Shown: piece by piece, positions 7,053 to 14,003 of the stretch
Layout: the number at the start of each line of letters is the position of its first letter
Numbering within the stretch: the first letter of the stretch is position 1
Source of the DNA: a virus
Virus record (IMG/VR): IMGVR_UViG_3300050016_000384
Location: 1 to 25,327 of that record
DNA: 25,327 nt
Direction: 5' to 3' (one strand)
The notes under the pieces: generated by a model
Database searches by the model: none
What the model saw: only the letters and a program-made list of their open reading frames with translations
What the model was told of the DNA's origin: nothing
Position numbers and translations under genes: made by a program

Positions 7053-8323
7053 AAAGAGTTTTCCTAGCCCTCCTGTTGGCGGTTAGCTTGCCTCTGACTG
7101 GCTTGCCTCAGTGCCAAGCTCCAGCAACACCTGCGTTGCCGGCTGGATTTTTCGGCATGACCATCGGCACGCGAAGCAACGTTCCTTCAATTTCTTTCGG
7201 AGGATTGCGCTTGTGGGACACCACCGCCGTGTGGCCACTGATCGAGACGGCGAGCGCTACTTACAGTTGGACGGAACTAGATGCGTGGTTAGCCAAGGCG
7301 CAAACCGCTGGTGCGGATGTGCTCTTTACTTTCGGCAGAACTCCGAGCTGGGCCACCACCGGATGCAGCGGAACGTATTCTCCTGGTAGCTGCGCTCAAC
7401 CGCCCACCGACATCGGCTCGGGCGACACTACTTTCAAAACGTTTGTAACCGCGCTGGTCAACCATTCGGTCGCCAGTTCAACCGCGCACATAAAATATTA
7501 CGAATGCTGGAATGAGCCGGACCTAACCGGAACCTGGTCGGGAACTGCTGCGCAACTGGTGACCATGTGCAGCGATATGATTGCGATCGTTCACTCGCTC
7601 GATTCCACCGCCCTGGTTGTCGGCCCGTCTCCAAGCACCGCAAACCCCTCTGGTGTCCATTTTCTTCCGGCTTACTATGCCGCTGGGGGCGCGCCGTATC
7701 AGGACATCGTGGGGCTGCACGCCTATATATACGGCAGTGGCAATCCTCCTCCGAGCACCAACTGTTACGGGGGTAGCTTCAACCCTGGTCCCGGTTGCGT
7801 CCAGGTCAGCATTGCCCAACTGCAATCGTTGATGATCGTCAATGGTATCGGTTCAAAACCGATCTTCCTCACCGAAGGCAACTGGGCGCCTTCCAACAAC
7901 AGCACCTTCACCGACGATCAAAAGATCGCGTACCTAGGGCAAGAATATTTGCTGATTTGGGGAAGCGGCACACAAGTTGCGCGGTACTACTGGTACGCCT
8001 ACGACAACACCAGCGGTTTCGGACCGTTGTCGATTTCGGGAACGATCACTCCCGCCGGAACTGCATATGGTTTGCTCTACAACTGGCTGGTTGGTTCGAC
8101 GCACGTCTCGAATAATTGCGGCATCGATTCAAATGGAACGACTCTGTGCACGCTCACACGCTCAGGACAGCCAGCACAGATTTATTTCAACCCGACCACC
8201 ACGGTTTCCGAACCGGTCTCATCGACCTATGTGCACGACCTCACGCTCGACAACGCAACCGTAAACAGCATTTCTGGCGGCGCTGTGAGCGTTGGCGCGA
8301 AACCCATCATGGTGACGCCCTAA
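7049..8323 (+). CDS. Secreted glycoside hydrolase, clan GH-A-like
   Basis: 424-residue enzyme expected to hydrolyse a polysaccharide or oligosaccharide outside the cytoplasm. The signal peptide is MKRVFLALLLAVSLPLTG. The catalytic domain (about 33-345) shows TIM-barrel glycosidase marks: an early strand GGLRLWD, the acid/base candidate Glu156 in ECWNEP, GLHAY on a middle strand, and the nucleophile candidate Glu276 in FLTEGNW. That WNEP/TEG pairing about 120 residues apart is typical of clan GH-A (GH5, GH39 and relatives); I cannot choose the family or substrate. Residues about 345-424 form a small beta domain (AQIYFNP, VHDLTLDN), as in GH39-like enzymes. Three close Cys pairs (TTGC-GSC, NC-GPGC, NNC-TLC) fit disulfides in an exported protein. 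The start is GTG at 7049 overlapping the fibre stop (GTGA); longer upstream frames only shadow the fibre. Confidence 0.8.
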   Translation: MKRVFLALLLAVSLPLTGLPQCQAPATPALPAGFFGMTIGTRSNVPSISFGGLRLWDTTAVWPLIETASATYSWTELDAWLAKAQTAGADVLFTFGRTPSWATTGCSGTYSPGSCAQPPTDIGSGDTTFKTFVTALVNHSVASSTAHIKYYECWNEPDLTGTWSGTAAQLVTMCSDMIAIVHSLDSTALVVGPSPSTANPSGVHFLPAYYAAGGAPYQDIVGLHAYIYGSGNPPPSTNCYGGSFNPGPGCVQVSIAQLQSLMIVNGIGSKPIFLTEGNWAPSNNSTFTDDQKIAYLGQEYLLIWGSGTQVARYYWYAYDNTSGFGPLSISGTITPAGTAYGLLYNWLVGSTHVSNNCGIDSNGTTLCTLTRSGQPAQIYFNPTTTVSEPVSSTYVHDLTLDNATVNSISGGAVSVGAKPIMVTP

Positions 8324-8806
8324 ATGCTGAAATTCTCGTTCAACAATTCGGACGTTCGCCTGGTCGAGAACCTCCGCGCCAAAGGTCCGCAAATCATCCA
8401 GGCCGTCACCCGCAAGATGGACGAGCTCATGCTTTGGCTCCAGGCGAAGATCGTTGGCGAAAAGCTGCAGGGGCAGGTCCTCCAACACCGCACCGGTAAA
8501 CTCGCCGCGAGCATTCGCGCGATTCCAGCGACGGTGGAAGGGACGTCGGTCGTCGGCGCTGTCGAGGGCGCCGGCGGTCCTGCGTTCTACGGCCGGTTTC
8601 TTGAAGAGGGAAGTGCGCCGCACGAAATCGTTCCGGTCAACAAAGCGGCTCTGGCGTTCATCCTCAACGGCAAGCAGGTGTTCTTCAAGCGGGTGCATCA
8701 CCCGGGCACGCAGGCGTACCGCTTCATGGAAAAGTCGCAGGAAGAGATGCGTGCAGCAATGTTTGCCGGACTGACTGAATCGGTCTATGCGGAGCTCGCG
8801 AAATGA
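8324..8806 (+). CDS. HK97 gp10-like neck/tail completion protein
   Basis: 160-residue protein of the HK97 gp10 type, which acts at the head-tail interface. It has an N-terminal helix (LVENLRAKGPQIIQAVTRKMDELMLWLQAKI), the conserved RTGKLAASIRA block, a strand region (TSVVGAVEGAGGPAFYGRFLEEGSAPHEI), and the ending HHPGTQAYRFMEKSQEE. RTGxLxxSI, YGxFLExGtxPH and HPGxxAxxFM are family hallmarks. The ATG directly follows the TAA of the glycosidase gene with no spacer. It restarts the normal neck-gene order after the inserted cassette and overlaps the next gene by four bases. Confidence 0.85.
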   Translation: MLKFSFNNSDVRLVENLRAKGPQIIQAVTRKMDELMLWLQAKIVGEKLQGQVLQHRTGKLAASIRAIPATVEGTSVVGAVEGAGGPAFYGRFLEEGSAPHEIVPVNKAALAFILNGKQVFFKRVHHPGTQAYRFMEKSQEEMRAAMFAGLTESVYAELAK

Positions 8807-9255
8807 ACGTCTCGCGCGAAGCCGTCGCCGCGGCGCTCTTCACGCAGCTCGCTGGAACGAAGATTGGCGGCGTCTCGCCATTCAACACCACTGGCCGGCG
8901 CGCGCGGATCTGGAGCGATCTCAGTCCTGGCGATCAGCCCGCGATGTTTCTGATCCATACCGGCGAGCAGGCCGTCCAGAATCAGGCACCGGGATTGACA
9001 AAATGGATGTTGCACTTTGAAGTTTTAATCTACGCTCGCGTCGATCCGAGCCCGAGCTCTACGCCGGACACATTCATCAATGCCATCCTCGATGCTCTCG
9101 ACGCGCAGATGCAAACCACGCCGCCAGGCGAGCGCCAAACCCTCGGTGGAGTCATCTACAACGCGTGGATCGAAGTACAAATTTTCATCGACACCGGGAT
9201 TCTCGATCAGCAGATCGCGATCTTGGTGCCAATTCGAGTGATGACAGGAATTTAG
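8803..9255 (+). CDS. Tail terminator-like protein
   Basis: 150-residue protein in the usual position of the tail terminator, between the gp10-like gene and the major tail gene. It begins with a helix (SREAVAAALFTQLAG), then RIWSDLSPGDQPAMFLIHTGEQ, a strand LHFEVLIYARVD, a helix (TFINAILDALDAQMQ) and C-terminal strands AWIEVQIFIDTG and QIAILVPIRVMTGI. This alpha/beta layout, with an early W/P-x-D-QPAxFL motif and a final strand of the form VPIxV, fits the terminator family (lambda gpU, HK97 gp10-neighbour types). It would cap the tail tube and join it to the neck. The start overlaps the preceding stop (ATGA). Confidence 0.7.
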   Translation: MNVSREAVAAALFTQLAGTKIGGVSPFNTTGRRARIWSDLSPGDQPAMFLIHTGEQAVQNQAPGLTKWMLHFEVLIYARVDPSPSSTPDTFINAILDALDAQMQTTPPGERQTLGGVIYNAWIEVQIFIDTGILDQQIAILVPIRVMTGI

Positions 9256-9276
9256 CGAACGCCGTGAGGCATTCGC
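9255..9276 (+). promoter_or_regulatory. GNRA-tetraloop hairpin before the major tail gene
   Basis: GCGAACGCC at 9255-9263 pairs with GGCATTCGC at 9268-9276 (eight of nine positions; one C-A mismatch) across the loop GTGA, a GNRA tetraloop. The structure ends just before the Shine-Dalgarno AGGAGG (9278-9283) and GTG start (9289) of the major tail gene. It may protect or process the mRNA 5' side or isolate the ribosome site from upstream translation. There is no T run, so it is not a typical terminator. Confidence 0.5.
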
Positions 9277-9288
9277 CAGGAGGAAGTC

Positions 9289-10038
9289 GTGTTCAATTTC
9301 GGTACTGGCTACCTTTTTGCAAATCCTACAGCGCAGAACCTTGCGACGAATCCGACGCCGCAATACTTCGGCACGGTGCAGGAAATCAGCGTCGAGTTCA
9401 GCGCGACGATCAAAGAGCTCCGCGGCAACCTGCAGTTTCCTGACGACACCGCAATCGCTGACAAGAAGATCTCCGGAAAGATCACGTTCGGAAAGATTGA
9501 AGTCAGCGTGTTCAATCAGCTTTTCTTCGCCGACTCGTACACTTCCGGCGTGACCGGAATGCAGCCGTTCGAGGCGCACGCCGTTCCCACCACGCCGTAC
9601 CAGGTCACCATCGCGCCGCCAGGCAGCGGCGCGTACATCATCGATCTCGGCGTGCGCTACGCCGCAACCGGTGTCGAGCTCACGAAAGTCGCTTCCGGTC
9701 CGACGGTCGGCCAGTACTCGGTCAACACCAGCACCGGCGTTTACACCTTCGCCGCAGCCGATTCGCTTGCCAACGTGCAGATTTCCTACACCTACACTTC
9801 CACCGCCGGAAACACTTTGACGGTTAACAACCAACTGCAAGGCTACGGCCCGCAGTTTGAGTTGTGGCTCACCGAGCCATACTCCGGGACCGGCAACGGT
9901 TTGCACATCTACGCTGCGAAGGCCGGAAAGATGGCAGCGCCTCGCAAGCGCGACGACTACACGATCATGGATCTCGAATGGCAAGGCTTCGCCAACGCCG
10001 GTGGCAAAGTCTTCGATTGGTTCCAGACCTCGGTATAA
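9289..10038 (+). CDS. Major tail (tube) protein
   Basis: Probable tail tube subunit. The 249-residue protein lies between the terminator-like gene and the tail assembly chaperone genes, the conserved site of the major tail protein. Beta-rich segments include QYFGTVQEISVEFSATIKELRG, KKISGKITFGKIEV, YQVTIAPPGSG, GQYSVNTSTGVYTF and NVQISYTYTS. The end is TIMDLEWQGFANAGGKVFDWF. The KELRGNLQFPxDTAIADKKISGKI region is typical of tail tube proteins of siphoviruses with GTA-like tails. A strong AGGAGG five bases before the GTG at 9289 fixes the start and suits high expression. No Cys is seen. A small Ig-like part around residues 95-180 may project from the tube. Confidence 0.8.
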   Translation: MFNFGTGYLFANPTAQNLATNPTPQYFGTVQEISVEFSATIKELRGNLQFPDDTAIADKKISGKITFGKIEVSVFNQLFFADSYTSGVTGMQPFEAHAVPTTPYQVTIAPPGSGAYIIDLGVRYAATGVELTKVASGPTVGQYSVNTSTGVYTFAAADSLANVQISYTYTSTAGNTLTVNNQLQGYGPQFELWLTEPYSGTGNGLHIYAAKAGKMAAPRKRDDYTIMDLEWQGFANAGGKVFDWFQTSV

Positions 10039-10047
10039 GGAGCGGGT

Positions 10048-10413
10048 TTGCCGCGAACTAAGACGATCGAGCTTGACGGCGCGAAATTCATCATCGCGGC
10101 GCTCACGCTCTCACAGGTGGAAGAGTTTCTCGCTGATCATCGCGACGCACTTGGCCTGGACGATAAAGGCAACGCGCGACCAGGTGCGACACCGGACGAA
10201 AAGAAACTCAAGCAGCTCTGGCGGAAGTTCATCTGCGTCGGATTGAACAACGCAGCGCAAAACGGCGAGAAGCCACGCGAACCGAAGACACTCGCCGATG
10301 AACTCGACCTCGTATCGTTCGAGATGCTCAGAAACGAACTGCTCAAGTTCAGTGGACTCAAGGCGCTCGATGAGGAAAAAAAAACAGAGCGCGCCGCGGC
10401 CGCAGCCTCTTAG
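10048..10413 (+). CDS. Tail assembly chaperone, G-like
   Basis: 121-residue helical, charged protein in the position of lambda gene G, between the major tail protein and the tape measure. It begins with a short beta motif (KTIELDGAKFIIAALTLSQVEEF), followed by helices with KLKQLWRKFICVGLNNAAQ and FEMLRNELLKFSGLKALDEEKK. Tail assembly chaperones coat the tape measure during tail building and are not part of the virion. The start is TTG at 10048, supported by AAGGAG at 10037-10042, five bases upstream. Near its 3' end is a run of nine A where a -1 shift would move ribosomes into the following frame. Most ribosomes should continue to the TAG at 10411-10413 and make the short form. Confidence 0.75.
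   Translation: MPRTKTIELDGAKFIIAALTLSQVEEFLADHRDALGLDDKGNARPGATPDEKKLKQLWRKFICVGLNNAAQNGEKPREPKTLADELDLVSFEMLRNELLKFSGLKALDEEKKTERAAAAAS
10376..10384 (+). promoter_or_regulatory. Slippery A9 site for -1 frameshift (G to G-T)
   Basis: Nine consecutive A follow GAGG in the zero-frame reading GAG GAA AAA AAA ACA. The -1 frame has a TGA at 10371-10373, immediately before the run, and is then open to 10703, while the zero frame stops at 10411-10413. The shift must therefore happen in the short shared window that contains the A run. A-rich heptamers allow tandem slippage of both tRNAs. Polymerase slippage on the same run is an alternative mechanism. Confidence 0.7.
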
Positions 10414-10703
10414 AGGAGATTCCAGAAATTCGAGGCTGTTTTGTGACAGCGACCTCTCTGACATTCGACCAGATCGACGCGCTGCCATTCCCGCAAGTTC
10501 TCGCTCAGTGCGAATACTGGGCCGACAATCCTCCCGCACATCTCTTGCTCAAAGCCTACGTCGGCTACAAACCGACGAAGAGTCGCGACGTGAATCGTTG
10601 GGAACGCGAAGCTTTGCCACCGCCGAACGCCGCACTTCCGCCACCACCGCCATACGTTCTCGCCGCTATGAAAGCTCACAAATCGGAGCGCGCTAATGCC
10701 TGA
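10383..10703 (+). CDS. T segment of tail assembly chaperone G-T (frameshift product)
   Basis: Best read as the C-terminal part of a G-T fusion. A -1 slip at the A9 run joins residues 1-112 of the G-like protein to 106 residues of this frame, giving about 218 residues. Independent initiation looks poor: the frame has no ATG, and its first usable codon is GTG at 10443. The nearest Shine-Dalgarno-like GAGGAG lies about 26 bases upstream of that GTG. The segment contains FDQIDALPFPQVLAQCEYW, HLLLKAYVGYKP and a Pro-rich end (PPPPPYVLAAM). In lambda the T domain recruits tail tube subunits to the tape measure. A gene finder would report only 10443-10703 (86 residues). The stop overlaps the tape measure start by eight bases. 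Confidence 0.65.
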   Translation, partial: NRARRGRSLLEEIPEIRGCFVTATSLTFDQIDALPFPQVLAQCEYWADNPPAHLLLKAYVGYKPTKSRDVNRWEREALPPPNAALPPPPPYVLAAMKAHKSERANA

Positions 10704-13269
10704 CGCCCTCCGCATAGTTTCCGAATTCGACGTTGGTCCGATTGTTGCCGGTGTCGACGTTGCTGCGGCCGCTGTAAAGACGGGCACGCAGCAAATGGCC
10801 GCTGGGTTCACGCAGGCGACGAATTCGGCCATCGTCATGATGAAAGCAATTCAGGCGACGGGCGCTACCGTCGCTCAAGCTGCGGCGCAAATGGAGGCTG
10901 GGGGCGTCGGCGCGAATGCTATAGCGGCAGCAGTTCAGGCCGTAACAGCGGCCGCTCAACAAGCACCTCCCGCCCTCGCGCAGACAACGGCCGCAGTCAA
11001 CGCGGTGACCGCAGCAACCACGCCATTGGTACAAGGCGCGAACAACGTCCGGGTCGCCTTCACCGGATTGACTCAGGATCTTGGCATCCACGGATCGCGC
11101 GCCCTTGGCAGCTTCATCGCACAATCGCAAACGCTTGGTCCGATCATTTCCAAAGCTTTCGCCGGAATCGCAGTCCTCGCATTCGTCGAGATCCTCGATC
11201 AGGCAAACAAAAAGCTCGCCGAAATAACTGACAGCGTCGCGGGTTTTGGCAAGGCGGCTCAAAAGGCCTACAAAGAGGCCCTCGACGCAAATCAGCACGC
11301 CATCATCAGCAACATCGAACTGAATGAGAAAGTTCGAGATCTCGCAACCATCGGAACAGCCGGTATTAAGAAATACTCGCTCGAACAAGAGAACTCGGCG
11401 CGGACGGCACGCGAAATGTCCGATGCGATGATGGCTGCGAACCGCCAGCTTGACCAGCAACAAGAGCTAATGCGGCACCTAGAGAATGCTGCCGATTTCT
11501 GGCATGACCCGCTGTATGGATTGACTGGTGCAACGCGAGCGCTGAAAGAGGGAACTGAAACACTCGAGCGCTACAAGAAAACCGTCGATGAGCTACAGCC
11601 AAAGGTGAAAGATCGGCTCTTCGTCGAAAAGCCAAAACACGAAAGAGAAGAAACAGTTCGATCGCGGGATGACGAGCTGGCGGCCGAAAGGGCCTCTTCG
11701 GAAGCACGACGCGAAATCGAGAACTCCTATCTCGAATACTACCTTTCAGCTTTGAGGCAGATGCGCGCGGCCGGGCAGATCACGCACGATGCCGATGTCG
11801 ACGGAGAGATCGCCGCGGTCAACGCGAAGCTTGCCGAAGATCGACGATACGCGTCGGAACGCAAGGCTCAACTATCGGTTGAAGCTAAAACCGGGAAGGA
11901 CGTACGGCCCGAGCTGGAATCATTGAACGCTCAGCTCATCAGCCAGGAAACTGCAGCGCAGCAAAAAATAAATGAAATCCGATCAACTGCGGAGCAAGAG
12001 CGTATCGGCCACGCCAATGCTGTTTCGCTTGCGCTGGCTGAGGCCGACAAGGCCGCAACCGAAGCCGAAGTTCGCGAAGCCGATCGCGGCGCGAAACTAA
12101 AACTCGAACAACTTAAAATCTCCGACGAGGAATACGCTGCGCTACTCAAAGCGAACAACGCTAAAGAGATCCAAGCCGCCGTTCAGCTCGAAGAGGAAAG
12201 GGTTCGCGTCGGCAGTCAGAACGCCTACAAAAACCAGGAAGCGATCATTCGAGCGCAGGGAGAAATTGTAAGGATCAAGCAGGAAGGCGCGGCTAAGGAA
12301 CACGAAATCGATGCCGACCTCGCTAAGAAAACCATCAAGGATCAGGAATACGCATTGACCGAGGGAGTGCGGTTACAGGAAGAAGCCGGCAAGAACGAGC
12401 TCGAACAAATCCGTGCGAACGCAGAAATGAAATCGAAAGCAATGGAGGCGACTTCGTTCGCTGGCGCCGCCGATCCGCGCATGATCCAGATCGCCGACGC
12501 TGCCCTCGATCAGCAAGCTTTCAAGATCATGGATTTGATCGGCCTGGAAGAGCAGCTTCGCCAAAAGCTCATCCAGACGGGCCTCGCGGAAACCGATCCG
12601 AAGATCCAGGAAAGCCTGGCGCGGCAACAGCAGCTCGTCCAGCAGCTCACCGTCGCGATGCAGAAGTACGACAACGCCGTTCAGAACGTTTCGCTCAAAC
12701 AGTTGAAAGACTTCAAGAGCTCCTTCGAGCAGATCTCGAACGAATTCAACCGGAGCATCGTCGGCTGGATGAACGGCACCGAAACGTTCGGTCGCGCGAT
12801 GGCGAAGCTTTGGACGACGATGGCGGACCAGGCGGTAACAGCGCTCCTCAAGATCGCCGAACAGGAGCTCGTGGGCCTGGCGCTGCACCAAACCATGGCC
12901 GACACCCAGAAATTGAGCGACGCGAAGCTCGCCGCGGCGAATACCTACGCCTCAGTGTCAGCCGTACCGATCATTGGCCCTGTATTGGCTCCAGCCGCAG
13001 CGGCGGCGGCATTTGCGGCGGTCCTGGCATTCGAGAAGGGCGGCATCGTTCCTGAGACCGGCCTGGCGATGCTCCATTCGAAGGAAATGGTCCTCCCCGC
13101 GCATATCAGCCAAAGCGTTCAGCAAATGGCCGATGGCGGCGGATCTGGCGGAAATCTGCAGGTTCACTTCCACGGTAAGCAAGCGAAGGAAGATCACGCC
13201 GGCATGGAAAACCAGCTTGTGAGGATGGTCAAACGTGCGCAGCGCCGCGGAAGGATCACCCGGCCGTGA
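10696..13269 (+). CDS. Tape measure protein
   Basis: 857-residue protein that sets tail length and passes through the tail tube. It follows the chaperones, as in nearly all siphoviruses. Residues 1-110 are Ala-rich with IVAGVDVAAAAV and many Gln/Thr. About 130-190 holds hydrophobic stretches (GIAVLAFVEIL). About 230-680 is long, charged coiled coil rich in Glu, Lys, Ala and Gln (for example QEYALTEGVRLQEEAG). The end has a hydrophobic Ala-rich segment near 755-785 (VSAVPIIGPVLAPAAAAAAF) followed by FEKGGIVPETGLAMLHSKEMVLP, a motif common at tape-measure C-termini. At about 0.15 nm per residue the length would predict a tail of roughly 130 nm. I see no Cys and no lytic domain. The ATG overlaps the T stop. 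Confidence 0.88.
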   Translation: MPDALRIVSEFDVGPIVAGVDVAAAAVKTGTQQMAAGFTQATNSAIVMMKAIQATGATVAQAAAQMEAGGVGANAIAAAVQAVTAAAQQAPPALAQTTAAVNAVTAATTPLVQGANNVRVAFTGLTQDLGIHGSRALGSFIAQSQTLGPIISKAFAGIAVLAFVEILDQANKKLAEITDSVAGFGKAAQKAYKEALDANQHAIISNIELNEKVRDLATIGTAGIKKYSLEQENSARTAREMSDAMMAANRQLDQQQELMRHLENAADFWHDPLYGLTGATRALKEGTETLERYKKTVDELQPKVKDRLFVEKPKHEREETVRSRDDELAAERASSEARREIENSYLEYYLSALRQMRAAGQITHDADVDGEIAAVNAKLAEDRRYASERKAQLSVEAKTGKDVRPELESLNAQLISQETAAQQKINEIRSTAEQERIGHANAVSLALAEADKAATEAEVREADRGAKLKLEQLKISDEEYAALLKANNAKEIQAAVQLEEERVRVGSQNAYKNQEAIIRAQGEIVRIKQEGAAKEHEIDADLAKKTIKDQEYALTEGVRLQEEAGKNELEQIRANAEMKSKAMEATSFAGAADPRMIQIADAALDQQAFKIMDLIGLEEQLRQKLIQTGLAETDPKIQESLARQQQLVQQLTVAMQKYDNAVQNVSLKQLKDFKSSFEQISNEFNRSIVGWMNGTETFGRAMAKLWTTMADQAVTALLKIAEQELVGLALHQTMADTQKLSDAKLAAANTYASVSAVPIIGPVLAPAAAAAAFAAVLAFEKGGIVPETGLAMLHSKEMVLPAHISQSVQQMADGGGSGGNLQVHFHGKQAKEDHAGMENQLVRMVKRAQRRGRITRP

Positions 13270-14003
13270 GCTCACAGGTCTATCCCGCAGCCGTACGAGG
13301 TCTAACCTGGACGGTGCTGAAGAGCTTCGAATTCAACACCATTAAACAGGCTTCCGCGGCTAATGTGCAGACGCGGATCGTGCAGGCGCAAAACCCGACG
13401 TGGCACTGGACGCTCATCTACGACTACCTCAAAGACTATGTGAACGACATTTTGCCCGGCTTTACCGACACCGACTTTCGGACGCTGCTCGGCTTCATGC
13501 TCGCGCGCCAGGGCATGTTTGATGACTTTCTGTACGACGATCCGTACGACAACTCGGTCGGTCCTGGACTGCTTCCAACCGGCGGCCCAAACCTCGGTGC
13601 ACAGCTCCAGCTCGTGCAGGATCCCACAACCGGAATCTGGTATTCGCCGGTACAGCGGCTCATGGGCGGCCAGTTCTACGAAGACGTCACCGATCTGTAC
13701 TCGAGCGGAATTTCCGCTTTCGCGAACGGGATCACCAAGGTTGGCGGCGGGATGGATTACACCCTGCTCGGTCCAGGTCTTGCGATCCCGGGTTACTCGT
13801 TCTGTGGCCCCTATCTCAAGTGGACCGGAACGCCGACGCCGCCGATCACCGCTGAATTCAATTTCTACTTTCGCGTGTGTTTCGAAATGGACGATCAAGA
13901 CTTCGAGCAGTTCATGCAATTTCTTTGGACCATCGGCGGCGGCTCATCGAAGAACGGATCCGGGATGCTGAAACTCGTCACTGCCAGGACGGCGAATCTA
14001 TGA
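13266..14003 (+). CDS. Distal tail protein, DUF2460-like
   Basis: 245-residue tail protein resembling DUF2460, the family of gene transfer agent gp12. Supporting features are the N-terminal LTWTVLKSFEFNT, the NPTWHWTLIYDYL block, the FRTLLGFMLARQGMFDDFLYDDPYDNSV block (family form: loop of a residue count, then F-x-DPxD), and the end FYFRVCFEMDDQDFEQF. This family forms the distal tail ring joining the tube to the tip. The GTG at 13266 overlaps the tape measure stop by four bases, and its stop overlaps the next ATG as ATGA. In relatives DUF2163 follows directly. Here a two-gene secreted cassette and a small unknown gene are inserted first. Confidence 0.7.
   Translation: MSSQVYPAAVRGLTWTVLKSFEFNTIKQASAANVQTRIVQAQNPTWHWTLIYDYLKDYVNDILPGFTDTDFRTLLGFMLARQGMFDDFLYDDPYDNSVGPGLLPTGGPNLGAQLQLVQDPTTGIWYSPVQRLMGGQFYEDVTDLYSSGISAFANGITKVGGGMDYTLLGPGLAIPGYSFCGPYLKWTGTPTPPITAEFNFYFRVCFEMDDQDFEQFMQFLWTIGGGSSKNGSGMLKLVTARTANL

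Noticed and set aside
9025-9984. 319-codon minus-strand ORF
   Set aside because: It is antisense to the tail terminator and major tail genes, with shadow-like Arg/Val composition and no recognisable motif.
10693-11463. 256-codon minus-strand ORF
   Set aside because: It is antisense to the Ala-rich tape measure N-terminus; Cys/Arg/Leu-rich low complexity is typical of a mirror frame.
12373-12891. 172-codon minus-strand ORF
   Set aside because: It is antisense to the tape measure coiled coil, with no ribosome site or motif.
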